Part shown: one piece after another, positions 15,081 to 22,626 of the stretch
Layout: each line of letters begins with the position of its first letter
Position numbering within the stretch: position 1 is the first letter of the stretch
Source: Firmicutes bacterium UBA6418
GTDB taxonomy: Bacteria; Bacillota; Clostridia; Peptostreptococcales; Anaerovoracaceae
Length of the DNA stretch: 35,214 nt
Reading direction: 5' to 3'
NCBI GenBank assembly: GCA_002439735.1
Contig: DJPG01000058.1
Location: forward strand, 1 to 35,214
Position numbers and translations under genes: made by a program
Notes under the pieces: model-generated
Databases searched by the model: none
Told to the model about the DNA's origin: nothing
What the model saw: only the letters and a program-made list of their open reading frames with translations

Positions 15081-16196
15081 ATGAAAAACAAATTACAATC
15101 CAAAACCTTAAACAAGACAACGCAGCAGAATCTGATCACTTACGCAATCGTTGCGGCGTGCTTCGTATTCTGCGTAATCTATAACGCACTGCCGGGTGGC
15201 TCCAGCCTGATCAAAGGACTTTTCGTTCCGATCTGTTCCTACGTCATCATGGCGGTTTCCCTGAACCTCACAGTCGGCATTCTCGGCGAGCTGAGCCTCG
15301 GACACGCGGGCTTCATGTGCCTGGGCGCGTTTGTCGGCAGTACCTTCAGCATTCTGACACAGGAAAGCCTCACTTCAGTCTGGATCCGTTTCCCGCTGGC
15401 CATTTTGATCGGCGGACTGGTAGCAGGTGTGGCAGGTGTGCTGATCGGGATCCCGGTTCTTCGCCTGCGCGGCGACTATCTGGCGATTGTAACGTTGGCG
15501 TTTGGTGAAATTATCAAGAGCATCGTGAATAATATTTATCTGGTCAAGGATGTCAACGGACTGCACATGGCGCTCAGCGTTGAGGCCTATAACAATATGG
15601 ATCTCGACCCGCTGACCTCCGAAGAACTGATCAGCGGTGCGATGGGTATTACCGGCGGACCGCGTGATTCCAACTATATTGTTGGTTTTATCCTAGTATT
15701 TCTTACGCTGATCGTCATCCTTAACTTGGTTAATTCCAGAGCGGGCAGAGCAATCATGGCAATACGCGACAATCGTATCGCGGCAGAATCCATCGGCATC
15801 AATATCACCAAGTATAAACTGATCGCGTTCACGATTTCCGCAATGTTCGCGGGTATGGCCGGCGTTCTGTACGGGCACAATCTTTCCAGCCTGGTCGCGG
15901 TCAAGTTCGACTACAACTTATCTATCCTGGTACTGGTATTCGTCGTACTCGGCGGCATCGGCAGCATGCGTGGTTCCATCATAGCGGCGATCATTCTGAC
16001 GGCATTGCCGGAGCTGCTGCGTGGTTCCTTCAGCGACTACAGAATGCTGATCTATGCGATCCTGCTGATCGTCATGATGCTGGTCAACAACAACGAAACG
16101 ATGAAAATGTATAAGGAACGCTTCAAAGGCTATCTGCACCTTAATGGTAAAGGCAAGACTGCCCAAGTGTCCGCGACAGAACAGGAGGTGAGCTAA
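15081..16196 (+). CDS. livM: Branched-chain amino acid ABC transporter permease LivM
   Basis: Second permease subunit of the transporter. I chose ATG 15081, with GGTGG at 15071-15075 as ribosome site; GTG 15072, directly after the livH stop, is possible and would add three residues. The 371-residue product has multiple hydrophobic helices and the family motifs LSLGHAGFMCLGAFVG, the PVLRLRGDYLAIVTLAFGEI block, the coupling-loop sequence AIRDNRIAAESIGINITKYK and LGGIGSMRGSIIAA near the end. A polar tail of about 40 residues follows the last helix. livG begins after one spare base. Confidence 0.94.
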   Translation: MKNKLQSKTLNKTTQQNLITYAIVAACFVFCVIYNALPGGSSLIKGLFVPICSYVIMAVSLNLTVGILGELSLGHAGFMCLGAFVGSTFSILTQESLTSVWIRFPLAILIGGLVAGVAGVLIGIPVLRLRGDYLAIVTLAFGEIIKSIVNNIYLVKDVNGLHMALSVEAYNNMDLDPLTSEELISGAMGITGGPRDSNYIVGFILVFLTLIVILNLVNSRAGRAIMAIRDNRIAAESIGINITKYKLIAFTISAMFAGMAGVLYGHNLSSLVAVKFDYNLSILVLVFVVLGGIGSMRGSIIAAIILTALPELLRGSFSDYRMLIYAILLIVMMLVNNNETMKMYKERFKGYLHLNGKGKTAQVSATEQEVS

Positions 16197-16197
16197 T

Positions 16198-16962
16198 ATG
16201 ACAACGCCAATGCTGGAAACAAAAAATTTAGGGATCTCTTTTGGAGGCCTGAAAGCGGTCGATGAGCTCACCATGACCATCAACAAGGGACAGCTCTATG
16301 GTCTGATCGGACCGAACGGTGCAGGCAAAACGACGGCCTTCAACCTGCTGACGGGTGTCTACAAACCAACGGAAGGAAACTTTTTCCTGGATGGCGAGAA
16401 ACTGACCGGGCACAGCACAATTGAGATCAACAAAAAGGGCATCGCACGAACATTCCAGAACATCCGGCTGTTCAAACAGCTTTCGGTACTTGACAATGTT
16501 AAGCTCGGACTGCATAATGATTATAAGTACTCGCTTGCAGATGGTATTTTCCGTCTTCCGTCCTATTTCCGAACCGAAAAGCAGATGAACGAAAAAGCCG
16601 AATCACTGTTGGAGGTCTTCGGACTGGCAGATGAAAAGAACTTTATCTCCGCGAATCTGCCTTACGGCAAACAGAGAAAACTGGAGATCGCCAGAGCACT
16701 GGCAACATCTCCGAAGCTTCTGCTGCTGGACGAACCGGCAGCCGGCATGAATCCGAATGAAACACAGGAGCTGATGGATACCATCCAGTTTGTCAGAGAA
16801 AACTTTGATATGACGATCCTGCTGATCGAACATGATATGCGTCTGGTATCCGGTATCTGCGAGGAACTGACGGTGCTGAACTTCGGCACGGTGCTGGCTC
16901 AGGGCAAGACAAGCGACGTACTGAACAACCCACAGGTTGTCAAGGCGTATTTAGGTGAATAA
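16198..16962 (+). CDS. livG: Branched-chain amino acid ABC transporter ATP-binding protein LivG
   Basis: Cytoplasmic ATPase that powers LivHM. ATG 16198 has AGGAGGTG at 16183-16190. The 254 residues contain Walker A GPNGAGKT at 38-45, the LivG-type RTFQNIRLF Q-loop region, a signature written LPYGKQRKLEIARAL in place of the classical LSGGQ, and Walker B LLLLDEP with D178-E179, plus the switch histidine in LLIEHDM. The C-terminal VLNFGTVLAQG and VKAYLGE match LivG rather than LivF. The divergent signature is normal for this subfamily. Confidence 0.96.
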   Translation: MTTPMLETKNLGISFGGLKAVDELTMTINKGQLYGLIGPNGAGKTTAFNLLTGVYKPTEGNFFLDGEKLTGHSTIEINKKGIARTFQNIRLFKQLSVLDNVKLGLHNDYKYSLADGIFRLPSYFRTEKQMNEKAESLLEVFGLADEKNFISANLPYGKQRKLEIARALATSPKLLLLDEPAAGMNPNETQELMDTIQFVRENFDMTILLIEHDMRLVSGICEELTVLNFGTVLAQGKTSDVLNNPQVVKAYLGE

Positions 16963-16975
16963 GGAGGGCGCGCAT

Positions 16976-17686
16976 ATGGCAATGTTAGAGATCAGAGACT
17001 TAGAAGTCAATTATGGCGCCATCAACGCCATCAAAAAAATATCTTTTGATGTCAAGCAGGGCGAAGTTATCGCGCTGATCGGCGCTAACGGCGCTGGTAA
17101 GACGACCACACTGCATACGATCACCGGTCTGTTAAAGGCAAAATCCGGCAGTGTACTGTTTGAAGGAAAAGAATTAACCAAGATGCCGCCGCATAAGATC
17201 GTAGAGATGGGAATGGCGCATGTGCCGGAGGGCAGGCGGATCTTCCAGCAGCTTTCGGTGTTCAAGAACCTTGACTTGGGGGCGTACACGCTTAAAAATC
17301 GAGCGGAATATGAACGTAATCTGGAGATGGTCTATCAAAAATTTCCACGTCTGGAGGAACGGAAGAATCAAATCGCAGGTACGCTATCCGGCGGTGAACA
17401 GCAGATGCTTGCGATGGGTCGGGCTTTGATGTCCAGCCCGAAGATTATCCTGATGGATGAGCCATCTATGGGATTGTCTCCGCTTTTTGTCGGTGAGGTT
17501 TTCAAGATCATCGAAGAAATCAAAAAAAGCGGTACGACGGTGCTTTTGGTCGAACAGAACGCAAAAAAGGCGTTGGAAGTCGCTGACCGCGCATATGTTC
17601 TGGAGACAGGTCGGATTGTTCTCAGCGGGGATGCAAAGGACTTAATGAATGACGAAGCAGTGAAGAAAGCTTACTTAGGAGAGTAA
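16976..17686 (+). CDS. livF: Branched-chain amino acid ABC transporter ATP-binding protein LivF
   Basis: Second ATPase of the transporter, forming a heterodimer with LivG. ATG 16976 follows AAGGAGGG at 16961-16968; an upstream in-frame GTG (16955) overlaps livG and the ribosome site. The 236 residues show Walker A GANGAGKT at 36-43, the LivF-typical HVPEGRRIFQQLSV, signature LSGGEQQ at 137-143, Walker B ILMDEPSMGL and a C-terminal VKKAYLGE. It is the last gene of the transporter; 46 bases separate it from the next gene, with no terminator visible between them. Confidence 0.96.
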   Translation: MAMLEIRDLEVNYGAINAIKKISFDVKQGEVIALIGANGAGKTTTLHTITGLLKAKSGSVLFEGKELTKMPPHKIVEMGMAHVPEGRRIFQQLSVFKNLDLGAYTLKNRAEYERNLEMVYQKFPRLEERKNQIAGTLSGGEQQMLAMGRALMSSPKIILMDEPSMGLSPLFVGEVFKIIEEIKKSGTTVLLVEQNAKKALEVADRAYVLETGRIVLSGDAKDLMNDEAVKKAYLGE

Positions 17687-17732
17687 GTGAAAACGTGAAA
17701 GCTGCAAGGGGCAGCGGACGAGGAGAAAGGAT

Positions 17733-18344
17733 ATGGAGAAATTTGTAATTACAATCGGCCGTGAGTACGGAAGCGGTGGCAGAGGCATCGCACACCGTCT
17801 GGCAGAGGCACTGGGTGTCCGTTATTATGACAAAGAACTGATCCGTATGGCCTCAGAGGACAGCGGTATCAGCGAAGCGCTGTTTAATCTCACAGACGAA
17901 AAGCTGGAGGATAAGTTCCTGCGAAAACACGACATCTCCAAGGTTGCGTTGGTTTCACAGCCGCAGCCGGACAGATTGACGAAGGAGGAATTGTTTCAGT
18001 TCCAGTCGGAGATCATCCGCCGTGTTGCCGAGAAGGACGAATCCTGCATCATCATCGGTCGCTGCGGCCAGTATATTCTGCGTGACCGACCGGATCTAGT
18101 CAGAGTCTTTATTCATGCGGACAAAGAGTATTGCATTGAAAAGCTGATGAACCGCTATGGGATCAGCAAGGAAGAAGCAGCCGAGCTCCGTGAAAAGACT
18201 GACAGGAGCAGAGCGGCCTATCATAAGCACTACACCGGCACCGAATGGCTGGATGTACGCAATTACGACCTGGTACTCGATACCTCAAAGCTGAGTCAGG
18301 ACGACTGCATCCGCATCGTTTCAGACTATATCAAGAGCAGATAA
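17733..18344 (+). CDS. Cytidylate-kinase-like family protein
   Basis: A 203-residue P-loop protein of the cytidylate-kinase-like family (distinct from housekeeping Cmk). The N-terminal phosphate-binding loop reads TIGREYGSGGRGIA; YYDKELIRMA, IIIGRCGQYIL and RVFIHADKEYCIEKL follow, and the lid-like region has KTDRSRAAYHKHYTG. ATG 17733 is preceded by GAGGAGAAAGG. Such proteins are common in Clostridia, often near transporters, and their substrate has not been established to my knowledge; a nucleoside-monophosphate kinase activity is only inferred from the fold. It may be transcribed with livF, and a strong terminator follows it. Confidence 0.85.
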   Translation: MEKFVITIGREYGSGGRGIAHRLAEALGVRYYDKELIRMASEDSGISEALFNLTDEKLEDKFLRKHDISKVALVSQPQPDRLTKEELFQFQSEIIRRVAEKDESCIIIGRCGQYILRDRPDLVRVFIHADKEYCIEKLMNRYGISKEEAAELREKTDRSRAAYHKHYTGTEWLDVRNYDLVLDTSKLSQDDCIRIVSDYIKSR

Positions 18345-18362
18345 GATTGCATTTATCTATAT

Positions 18363-18417
18363 AAACTCCGGAGTTTTCCGCGCGAATGTAGGACTGCGCA
18401 GGAAGCTCCGGAGTTTT
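18363..18417 (+). terminator. Strong terminator after the cytidylate-kinase-like gene
   Basis: AAACTCCGGAG (18363-18373) pairs with CTCCGGAGTTT (18406-18416); the stem continues inward through TTCC/GGAA and GCGC/GCGC. The arm ends in TTTT. The half-site CTCCGGAG is itself palindromic. Confidence 0.88.
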
Positions 18418-18476
18418 GCGTTGTGCGTTTCGCGATCAAGATCGGCTGCTCATGTGAGTTTTTTTCAAAAAAAGAC

Positions 18477-18506
18477 TTGACAATTGAATGATAATTCAAC
18501 TATAAT
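18477..18506 (+). promoter_or_regulatory. Consensus promoter of the metal-resistance genes
   Basis: Perfect TTGACA (18477-18482) and perfect TATAAT (18501-18506) with 18-bp spacing. Such a strong promoter normally needs repression, and two inverted repeats overlap and flank it. Confidence 0.88.
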
Positions 18507-18535
18507 AAAGAAAACAGTTGAATAGATGTTCAACT
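18484..18535 (+). promoter_or_regulatory. Two ArsR/SmtB-type operators
   Basis: Operator 1 is TTGAAT-GATA-ATTCAA (18484-18499), lying entirely in the promoter spacer. Operator 2 is AGTTGAA-TAGATG-TTCAACT (18516-18535), just after the expected start site. Both fit TTGAA-N6-TTCAA, and their centres are 34 bp apart. This pattern is typical of metal-sensing ArsR/SmtB repressors (CadC, CzrA type). No regulator gene is present within this window. Confidence 0.7.
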
Positions 18536-18574
18536 AATAGATGGAAGCCATATAACAAAAACGGAGGAAGCGAA

Positions 18575-18796
18575 ATGAAAAAGACTTATTTACTCGAAGG
18601 CTTAGATTGTGCAAACTGTGCGGCGGAAGTAGAAAGAAACGTTGCAAAGCTCGATAACGTCAACCATGCGTCCGTAAACTTTCTGACATTGAAGATGGTA
18701 CTGGATGTTAACGAAGAGGACTTTGACGAAACTTACAAGAAGATCGTCAAGACCGTAAAGAAGACAGAGCCGGACGTAGAGATCAAAGAACTGTAG
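18575..18796 (+). CDS. Free-standing heavy-metal-associated (HMA) domain protein
   Basis: A 73-residue ferredoxin-like HMA domain: YLLEGLDCANCAAEVERNV carries the metal-binding CxxC (DCANC), and SVNFLTLKMVLDVNEE provides the later strands. ATG 18575 follows GGAGG at 18563-18567; the open frame upstream overlaps operator 2 and is not used. Stand-alone HMA proteins act as metallochaperones. Here the ATPase downstream lacks its own N-terminal HMA domain, so this protein probably supplies it in trans. It sits directly behind the metal-type promoter and 191 bases before the ATPase. Metal identity cannot be set by the motif alone; Zn, Cd or Pb fits the partner. Confidence 0.88.
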   Translation: MKKTYLLEGLDCANCAAEVERNVAKLDNVNHASVNFLTLKMVLDVNEEDFDETYKKIVKTVKKTEPDVEIKEL

Positions 18797-18987
18797 GCTA
18801 ACGTCCCTGCACAGTGATTGACGCGCGGTAGCGCAGACAGAAGCGAGGCAGGTCTCACGCCAAAAAGTGCAGCGCTTTAAGGGAAGAGCCAAAAGCGACA
18901 GCAGAGCCGCTCAGCGTCCGGGTTGATGGTTCTGCCTTGCAGGCGCGGACTGCATGAATTTGAGAATATCATTCGAGGTGATTGGAA
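18797..18987 (+). other. GC-rich spacer between the HMA gene and the ATPase gene
   Basis: No gene is seen. The spacer contains small hairpins such as GCGC-GGTA-GCGC and is richer in G and C than the flanking intergenic DNA. There is no T-run, so transcription can continue into the ATPase. Confidence 0.4.
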
Positions 18988-20940
18988 ATGAAAAAACGTT
19001 CCGGAAAACTACTGGTCGGCGCGGCGCTGTTTCTCGTCGCGCTGCTGCTCCCAGCAGAACCGGCGGCATTAAAATTCGCGGCATATCTGGTCGCATACCT
19101 GGTAATCGGATATCAAGTATTACGGAAAGCGTTCAACAATATTAAGAGAGGTAAAGTTTTCGACGAAAACTTTCTGATGGCGGTCGCGTCGATCGGTGCG
19201 TTTGCGACCGGAGAATATCCGGAGGCAGTGGCCGTTATGCTGTTCTATCAGATCGGTGAACTGTTCGAAGACTATGCTGTCGGCAAATCGAGAAAATCGA
19301 TCACCGAGTTGATGAACATCCGCCCGGATTACGCGAACCTCAAACTTGCGGACGGCGAAACCGAAAAAGTTGATCCGGATGAGGTCAAGATCGGCGACAT
19401 CATTGTTGTCAAACCAGGTGAAAAAGTACCGCTGGACGGCGTTGTACTCAGCGGATCATCTATGCTGGATACAGCTGCGCTGACCGGAGAGTCCGTACCG
19501 CGCAGCGTGCGGGAGGGTGAAGAGATCCTTAGCGGCTGCATCAACCAGAACGGTCTTCTGGAAGTTGAAGTGAAAAAGGCATTTGGCGAATCCACCGTCA
19601 GCAAAATCCTCGAACTGGTCGAGAGTGCGACCAGCCAGAAAGCAAAAATGGAAAATTTCATCACCCGCTTTGCAGGCTATTATACTCCGGCAGTCGTAGG
19701 GGCGGCTGTCGTACTGGCACTGCTACCGCCGATTCTGATCGGAAGCGGCTTCCTTGGCGGTGCGACAGGCTTCAGTGGCGCACTGTTCAAAAAATGGGTA
19801 TACCGCGCATTGGAATTTTTGGTTGTATCCTGCCCGTGTGCGCTGGTTATCTCGGTTCCGCTTAGTTTCTTTGGCGGCATCGGCGGCGCATCCAAGATCG
19901 GACTTCTGGTCAAGGGAAGCAACTATCTGGAAGCAGCCGCTTATACGGAATACGTCGTGATGGATAAGACCGGAACTCTGACCAAGGGCGTTTTCAAAGT
20001 TGAAACCGTAGAGAACTGCGGGAAGCTTTCAAAGGAAGAATTGCTCAAATACGCAGCCTATGCGGAAGCAAACTCCAGCCATCCGATTTCGGTATCCCTG
20101 CGCGAGGCTTATGAAGCGCAAGGCACGGAAAGTGCGTCGGGCACGGTAGCCCAGGGCGCGGCAGCGGACACAGAAGAGCAGGGCAGCCGGAAGATCGACA
20201 AGTCTTTGATCGGCAGTGTGGAAGAAATCGCCGGACACGGTGTGGCAGCCGAGATCGAAGGACACAAAGTTTTCGCCGGCAATCAAAAACTGATGAAACG
20301 CGAAAACATCGTGTTCGAAGCGAAAGACATCACAGGTACGGTCGTTCATGTAGCGGTAGATGGCAATTATGAGGGATATATTACCATCGCCGACCAGATC
20401 AAGGAAGACGCGGCAAAAGCCATTAAGGGTCTGAAAGCAAGAGGAATCAAAACGGTTATGTTGACAGGAGACAGCAGAGCCGTCGCGGAGAGCGTCGGCA
20501 AAACGCTCGGTCTGGATGAGGTACATGCGGAACTGCTGCCGGAAAACAAGGTCGAGGAAGTGGAAAAACTTCTTGCCGCGAAATCCGAAAAGGGCAAGCT
20601 GATGTTCGTCGGCGACGGCATCAACGATGCGCCGGTACTGGCAAGAGCCGATGTGGGAGTTGCCATGGGCGGTCTGGGATCCGATGCAGCCATTGAGGCA
20701 GCAGACGTGGTCATCATGACCGACGAACCGTCTAAACTTTTGAACCTGATGGATATCGCGAAAAAAACACTTTCCATCGCGAAACAAAACGTGGTCTTTG
20801 CGTTGACCGTCAAACTGCTGGTACTGATACTCTGCGCAGTTGGCCTTGTCAACATGTGGGCTGCCGTCTTCGCGGATGTCGGCGTGTCCGTGCTTGCGAT
20901 CTTAAACGCGATGCGCGCTTTGAAAGTAGCAGAGGAATAA
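18988..20940 (+). CDS. cadA: Cd/Zn/Pb-type P1B ATPase without an N-terminal HMA domain
   Basis: Heavy-metal efflux ATPase of the P1B family (Zn2+/Cd2+/Pb2+ subgroup). ATG 18988 follows GAGGTG at 18975-18980; a TTG six bases upstream is too close to that site. The 650 residues begin directly with the first membrane helices, then show TGES in the actuator domain, the metal-binding CPC at 282-284 (SCPCAL), the phosphorylated D326 in DKTGT, H365 in the SSHP motif, MLTGDS, and GDGINDAP at 542-549, followed by two final helices. The nucleotide-binding domain has an Ala/Glu/Gly-rich insertion near residues 377-400. The HMA domain is encoded separately upstream. Substrate assignment follows subgroup motifs and promoter type. 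Confidence 0.9.
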   Translation: MKKRSGKLLVGAALFLVALLLPAEPAALKFAAYLVAYLVIGYQVLRKAFNNIKRGKVFDENFLMAVASIGAFATGEYPEAVAVMLFYQIGELFEDYAVGKSRKSITELMNIRPDYANLKLADGETEKVDPDEVKIGDIIVVKPGEKVPLDGVVLSGSSMLDTAALTGESVPRSVREGEEILSGCINQNGLLEVEVKKAFGESTVSKILELVESATSQKAKMENFITRFAGYYTPAVVGAAVVLALLPPILIGSGFLGGATGFSGALFKKWVYRALEFLVVSCPCALVISVPLSFFGGIGGASKIGLLVKGSNYLEAAAYTEYVVMDKTGTLTKGVFKVETVENCGKLSKEELLKYAAYAEANSSHPISVSLREAYEAQGTESASGTVAQGAAADTEEQGSRKIDKSLIGSVEEIAGHGVAAEIEGHKVFAGNQKLMKRENIVFEAKDITGTVVHVAVDGNYEGYITIADQIKEDAAKAIKGLKARGIKTVMLTGDSRAVAESVGKTLGLDEVHAELLPENKVEEVEKLLAAKSEKGKLMFVGDGINDAPVLARADVGVAMGGLGSDAAIEAADVVIMTDEPSKLLNLMDIAKKTLSIAKQNVVFALTVKLLVLILCAVGLVNMWAAVFADVGVSVLAILNAMRALKVAEE

Positions 20941-20990
20941 GGCAGGGAGCAGACAGCAAGAATAGGGCAAACAAAAACAAAAATGCAAGT

Positions 20991-21036
20991 ACAGCACTCT
21001 GCGTCGCAAAAACGATGCAGGGCGCTGTTATTTTTT
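20991..21036 (+). terminator. Terminator after the P1B ATPase
   Basis: ACAGC-A-CTCTGCGTCG (20991-21006) pairs with CGATGCAGGG-C-GCTGT (21013-21028) with a single mismatch and a few G-U pairs; TATTTTTT follows. A second small hairpin TTTGCAT/ATGCAAA (21034-21051) overlaps the end. Confidence 0.82.
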
Positions 21037-21053
21037 GCATAAAAATGCAAAGT

Positions 21054-21086
21054 GAAGTAAAAACGAAGTAAAAACGAAGTAAAAAA
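21054..21086 (+). repeat. Three tandem 11-bp repeats
   Basis: GAAGTAAAAAC occurs at 21054-21064 and 21065-21075, with a near-copy at 21076-21086. It is too short and lacks spacers, so it is not a CRISPR array. No function assigned. Confidence 0.65.
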
Positions 21087-21107
21087 ATAGAATCCGACCA
21101 GAAACAT

Positions 21108-21136
21108 TTGCGAAATCCGCGGAAGTGTTGTAAAAT
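21108..21136 (+). promoter_or_regulatory. Candidate promoter P1 upstream of the polyferredoxin operon
   Basis: TTGCGA (21108-21113), 17-bp spacer, TAAAAT (21131-21136). It would produce a leader of about 370 bases that contains the hairpins at 21170-21233. Confidence 0.5.
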
Positions 21137-21169
21137 AAAAGACAGGATTCAGAGACTCGCAGCAAGCAG

Positions 21170-21233
21170 GCACAAGGAATGCGTGCTGTGCTCCCACAGA
21201 AGTCACGGGAGCGTGTATCGCTTGCGATACACG
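21170..21233 (+). ncRNA. Hairpin cluster of unknown function
   Basis: Three hairpins stand back to back: GCACA/TGTGC (21170-21191), CTCCC/GGGAG (21191-21211) and the perfect palindrome CGTGTATCGC-TT-GCGATACACG (21212-21233). No T-run follows, so it is not a simple terminator. It could be part of a regulatory leader or a small RNA; I recognise no known riboswitch core. Confidence 0.35.
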
Positions 21234-21289
21234 ACGGATTTGTACTGAAATTTAGACACAAAAAAATCGAAAAACTGCCGCAAATTCTG

Positions 21290-21319
21290 TAGACGAATGT
21301 CGAGAAAATGTGCTATGAT
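21290..21319 (+). promoter_or_regulatory. Candidate promoter P2 of the polyferredoxin-PFOR-nfn operon
   Basis: TATGAT (21314-21319) with an extended TG at 21311-21312, and TAGACG (21290-21295) 18 bp upstream. It leaves a leader of about 190 bases before the polyferredoxin gene, with small hairpins such as GTATT/AATAC (21329-21341) and ACCAA/TTGGT around 21379-21389. No Rex-type operator is seen. Confidence 0.5.
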
Positions 21320-21514
21320 AAAGACAATGTATTTTGAATACAAAAGAGTGCAAAGACATATTTTTTTCCAGGACATCAAACCAATTTGGTGTAGATAAAT
21401 CGTAAGCGCGCATGGCGATTCGGTTCTTTGAAAGTATTAGTAAGAAAGTAAACCGGCTGAACAACAAGCTTGCGTCCTTACAGCAAAATACTATTTTACA
21501 AGGAGGAGTTAGGT

Positions 21515-22624
21515 ATGAGTTTCGCTCAAGAGGAAAAATTAGCATCTCAGGACAAAGTTGCATTTGTTGCCTGTAACGGAACTGCTGCCGGACAGAAACG
21601 CTTTGCCGACTGTGCATCCTGTAAGGAAGCGGTAGAGCGCGGCTTCAAAAGAGGCGACTGCAAGAGCGGCTGCGTCGGCGTCGGTTCTTGCATTGAAGTC
21701 TGTAAGCAGCAGGCGATGAGTCTGGTTGACGGCAGAATCGTCATTGACAAAGAAAAATGCGACGGCTGCGGCGACTGTGCGAAAGAGGACGTCTGTCCAC
21801 AGGGTCTGATTCATATGATTCCGAGAGATGCTACCAACTTTATTCCATGTTCTTCGACAGAAGAAGATGATGAAGTCGTTCGCAAAACATGCGGATACGG
21901 TTGCATTGCCTGCGGAGAATGCGAGAGAGCATGTCCGGAGGGCGCAGTATCGATTATTGATAATCACGCGGTCATTGATTATGATAAGTGCGTTGGATGC
22001 GTGGCATGTGCGGTAAAATGCAAAAAGAAGATCATTGTCGACACCTTGCACGATTTACCGGTCTTAAAATCCACTGTCGCGTTTGTGCATTGTTCCGGTG
22101 ACGGTCGTATTGCGTTCCAGCTTAAAAACGCAGGGGTTACGACCTGCCAAGAGGCGGAAAAACTCGACCGTAAGGCTATGGGTCTTTGTACGACCGGCTG
22201 CTTTGGACAGGGCGCTTGCACGGCTGTCTGTCGCTATGACGCGATTAAAGTGGAAAATGGCGTTGCGAAGGTTGACCCGGATAAGTGTGTCGGCTGCAAG
22301 GATTGCACCTTTGTCTGTCCACAGCATTTGATCACAATCGTGCCTTACAAGGGACAGAAGATGGTCGCATGCGCATCCCTGGATGATAAAGAAACGAAGG
22401 CGAAGGTTTGCGGTACCGGTTGCATCGGCTGCTTCGACTGCGCGGCAAACTGCCCGAACCTTGCGATTTACGCAGACGGTACGCACTCCGTCGTTGATCC
22501 GGAAATTTGTGAAGACTGCCACGTTTGCCAGTATGTATGCCCGAGAAACGTGATCAAAGAACTGGAAGTACCGGAATACATATTCTTACAGCGTGAAGCG
22601 TTAGGCATGCAGGAAGGAGAATAG
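21515..22624 (+). CDS. Tandem RnfB-like polyferredoxin
   Basis: An iron-sulfur protein of 369 residues with 41 cysteines and no membrane helix. Two copies of the soluble ferredoxin region of RnfB are fused head to tail: copy A residues 15-177 (21 Cys) and copy B 188-350 (20 Cys), both beginning VAFV-x-C. Each copy has four cysteine quartets; in A they are C49-53-59-63, C82-85-88-94, C130-133-136-140 and C159-162-165-169. Up to eight [4Fe-4S] clusters are therefore possible, with extra lone cysteines near the start of each copy. ATG 21515 follows AAGGAGGAG. PFOR begins two bases after the stop, and NfnAB follow, so it most likely relays or buffers electrons around reduced ferredoxin. No other Rnf subunit is nearby. 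Confidence 0.85.
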   Translation: MSFAQEEKLASQDKVAFVACNGTAAGQKRFADCASCKEAVERGFKRGDCKSGCVGVGSCIEVCKQQAMSLVDGRIVIDKEKCDGCGDCAKEDVCPQGLIHMIPRDATNFIPCSSTEEDDEVVRKTCGYGCIACGECERACPEGAVSIIDNHAVIDYDKCVGCVACAVKCKKKIIVDTLHDLPVLKSTVAFVHCSGDGRIAFQLKNAGVTTCQEAEKLDRKAMGLCTTGCFGQGACTAVCRYDAIKVENGVAKVDPDKCVGCKDCTFVCPQHLITIVPYKGQKMVACASLDDKETKAKVCGTGCIGCFDCAANCPNLAIYADGTHSVVDPEICEDCHVCQYVCPRNVIKELEVPEYIFLQREALGMQEGE

Positions 22625-22626
22625 AC

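Noticed and set aside
18484..18535. Inverted repeats as transposon ends or an attachment site
   Set aside because: No transposase, target duplication or integrase is near; their position on the promoter points to operators.
21054..21086. CRISPR-like array
   Set aside because: Only three 11-bp units in direct contact, with no spacers and no cas genes.
21241..21514. Rex redox operator upstream of the PFOR operon
   Set aside because: No TTGTGAA/TTCACAA-type palindrome was found; ACCAATTTGGT near 21379 does not fit.
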